The position numbers and the translations under genes are program-made. A stretch of DNA of 5,776 nucleotides. Source: Alphaproteobacteria bacterium. Lineage in GTDB: Bacteria > Pseudomonadota > Alphaproteobacteria > UBA11222. The notes under the pieces were generated by a model. It worked only from the letters and a program-made list of their open reading frames with translations, searched no databases and had not been told where the DNA came from. Shown in pieces: positions 5,326-5,776 of this stretch. Position 1 is the first letter of the stretch; every line of letters starts with the position of its first letter. The stretch spans positions 1,188-6,963 of the forward strand of contig DMKG01000098.1 in assembly GCA_003454415.1 (NCBI GenBank), written 5' to 3'.

Positions 5326-5776
5326 CTATTGGTTGACGTGCAGTTCGATCTGTTCGAACGCCAAAAAATCCGTTGCCTGGTCAAATCTGACAATCACATT
5401 CTCGGTATTACTGTCCACATCGAAGGCGCGGACAGTGAGCGCGTCCTGCGTCAATTCATTGGCCAGCGCCATACGGCCCACAAAAGTTGGACTCGAAAAG
5501 CCGAAGCCCGGCGTGATGACATGTTTTCTGACCGTTCCATCCCGATCCGCGATGACCAGGTCGAATTGCGCGGACCGCACCCGGTTCTTGAACGCCACCA
5601 GGCGCCCGTCTTCCGACGCCGCAAGCCTCGTTGAAAGACCAGCTTTCATCAAAAACAGCGGCTCGAGAACTTTCGCCGGGGTTTCGATGCGCGGTTTCGA
5701 TCTATCGAAAGGCAATGCGAAAATTCTGCTGCGCGCAGGCGCGGCATAGTCATTTTCAGGCAATATGAGATCGCTT
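5326..5776 (-). CDS. C-terminal part of a probable TolB/PD40-like beta-propeller protein (truncated by window edge)
   Basis: About 149 C-terminal residues are visible. The frame is open to the right edge, so the start lies outside the window; an internal TTG at 5763 and other in-window starts have no supporting reason. The segment contains PD40-style propeller strands: SEDGRLVAF is followed by DLVIADRDGTVRKHV, matching the S-x-DGxxxAF ... LxxxDxDG pattern of WD40-like PD40 repeats, with FSSPTFVG and FVDSN-like strand sequence after it (the exact text there is RAFDVDSN). It ends FEQIELHVNQ with a TAG at 5328-5326. TolB-like repeats occur in periplasmic Tol proteins and in many peptidase-associated or stand-alone propellers, so no specific function is assigned. 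It is convergent with the amidohydrolase operon, with 36 bases between stops. Confidence 0.65.
   Translation of the reverse strand, partial: SDLILPENDYAAPARSRIFALPFDRSKPRIETPAKVLEPLFLMKAGLSTRLAASEDGRLVAFKNRVRSAQFDLVIADRDGTVRKHVITPGFGFSSPTFVGRMALANELTQDALTVRAFDVDSNTENVIVRFDQATDFLAFEQIELHVNQ

Noticed and set aside
5329..5749. Plus-strand open frames at the right end (101 and 138 codons)
   Set aside because: They are antisense to the minus-strand propeller fragment, which has recognisable PD40-like repeats, whereas these show nothing recognisable.

Overview
The window comes from the chromosome of a G+C-rich proteobacterium, most probably an alphaproteobacterium. The evidence is an AcnA-type aconitase divergent from a System I cytochrome c maturation pair (ccmA-ccmB). 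I know this neighbourhood from alphaproteobacterial genomes, but I could not confirm it by a search. Gene density is high, starts have clear Shine-Dalgarno sequences, and two gene pairs overlap by ATGA.

Layout, left to right. (1) Bases 1-956, minus strand: the N-terminal third of aconitase A, running off the left edge. (2) Bases 957-1075: a compact divergent promoter region with overlapping -35 boxes and a 10-bp perfect inverted repeat lying over both presumed -10/start regions. (3) Bases 1076-2418, plus strand: ccmA and ccmB, the ATPase and membrane subunit of the CcmABCD complex, overlapping by 4 bases. ccmC, which usually follows, is absent. (4) Bases 2419-2596: an intergenic region with a short direct repeat, two small palindromes and a strong ribosome binding site. 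(5) Bases 2597-5289, plus strand: two tandem, ATGA-overlapping paralogues of the amidohydrolase_2 (ACMSD-like) superfamily. (6) A weak hairpin terminator. (7) Bases 5326-5776, minus strand: the C-terminal end of a probable TolB/PD40-type beta-propeller protein, convergent with the amidohydrolase pair and running off the right edge.

The genes fall into two functional groups. Aconitase (TCA cycle, 4Fe-4S enzyme) and CcmAB (release of haem-loaded CcmE for c-type cytochromes) are both tied to iron and respiration and appear to share a mirrored promoter region. The amidohydrolase pair looks like an independent two-gene operon whose substrate cannot be read from the sequence. Its most interesting property is that the paralogues differ at two expected active-site positions in a reciprocal way: Glu315/Asp383 in the first and His315/His383 in the second. 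This raises the possibility that they act together or that one has diverged in chemistry. I found no mobile element, CRISPR array, tRNA or rRNA in the window.
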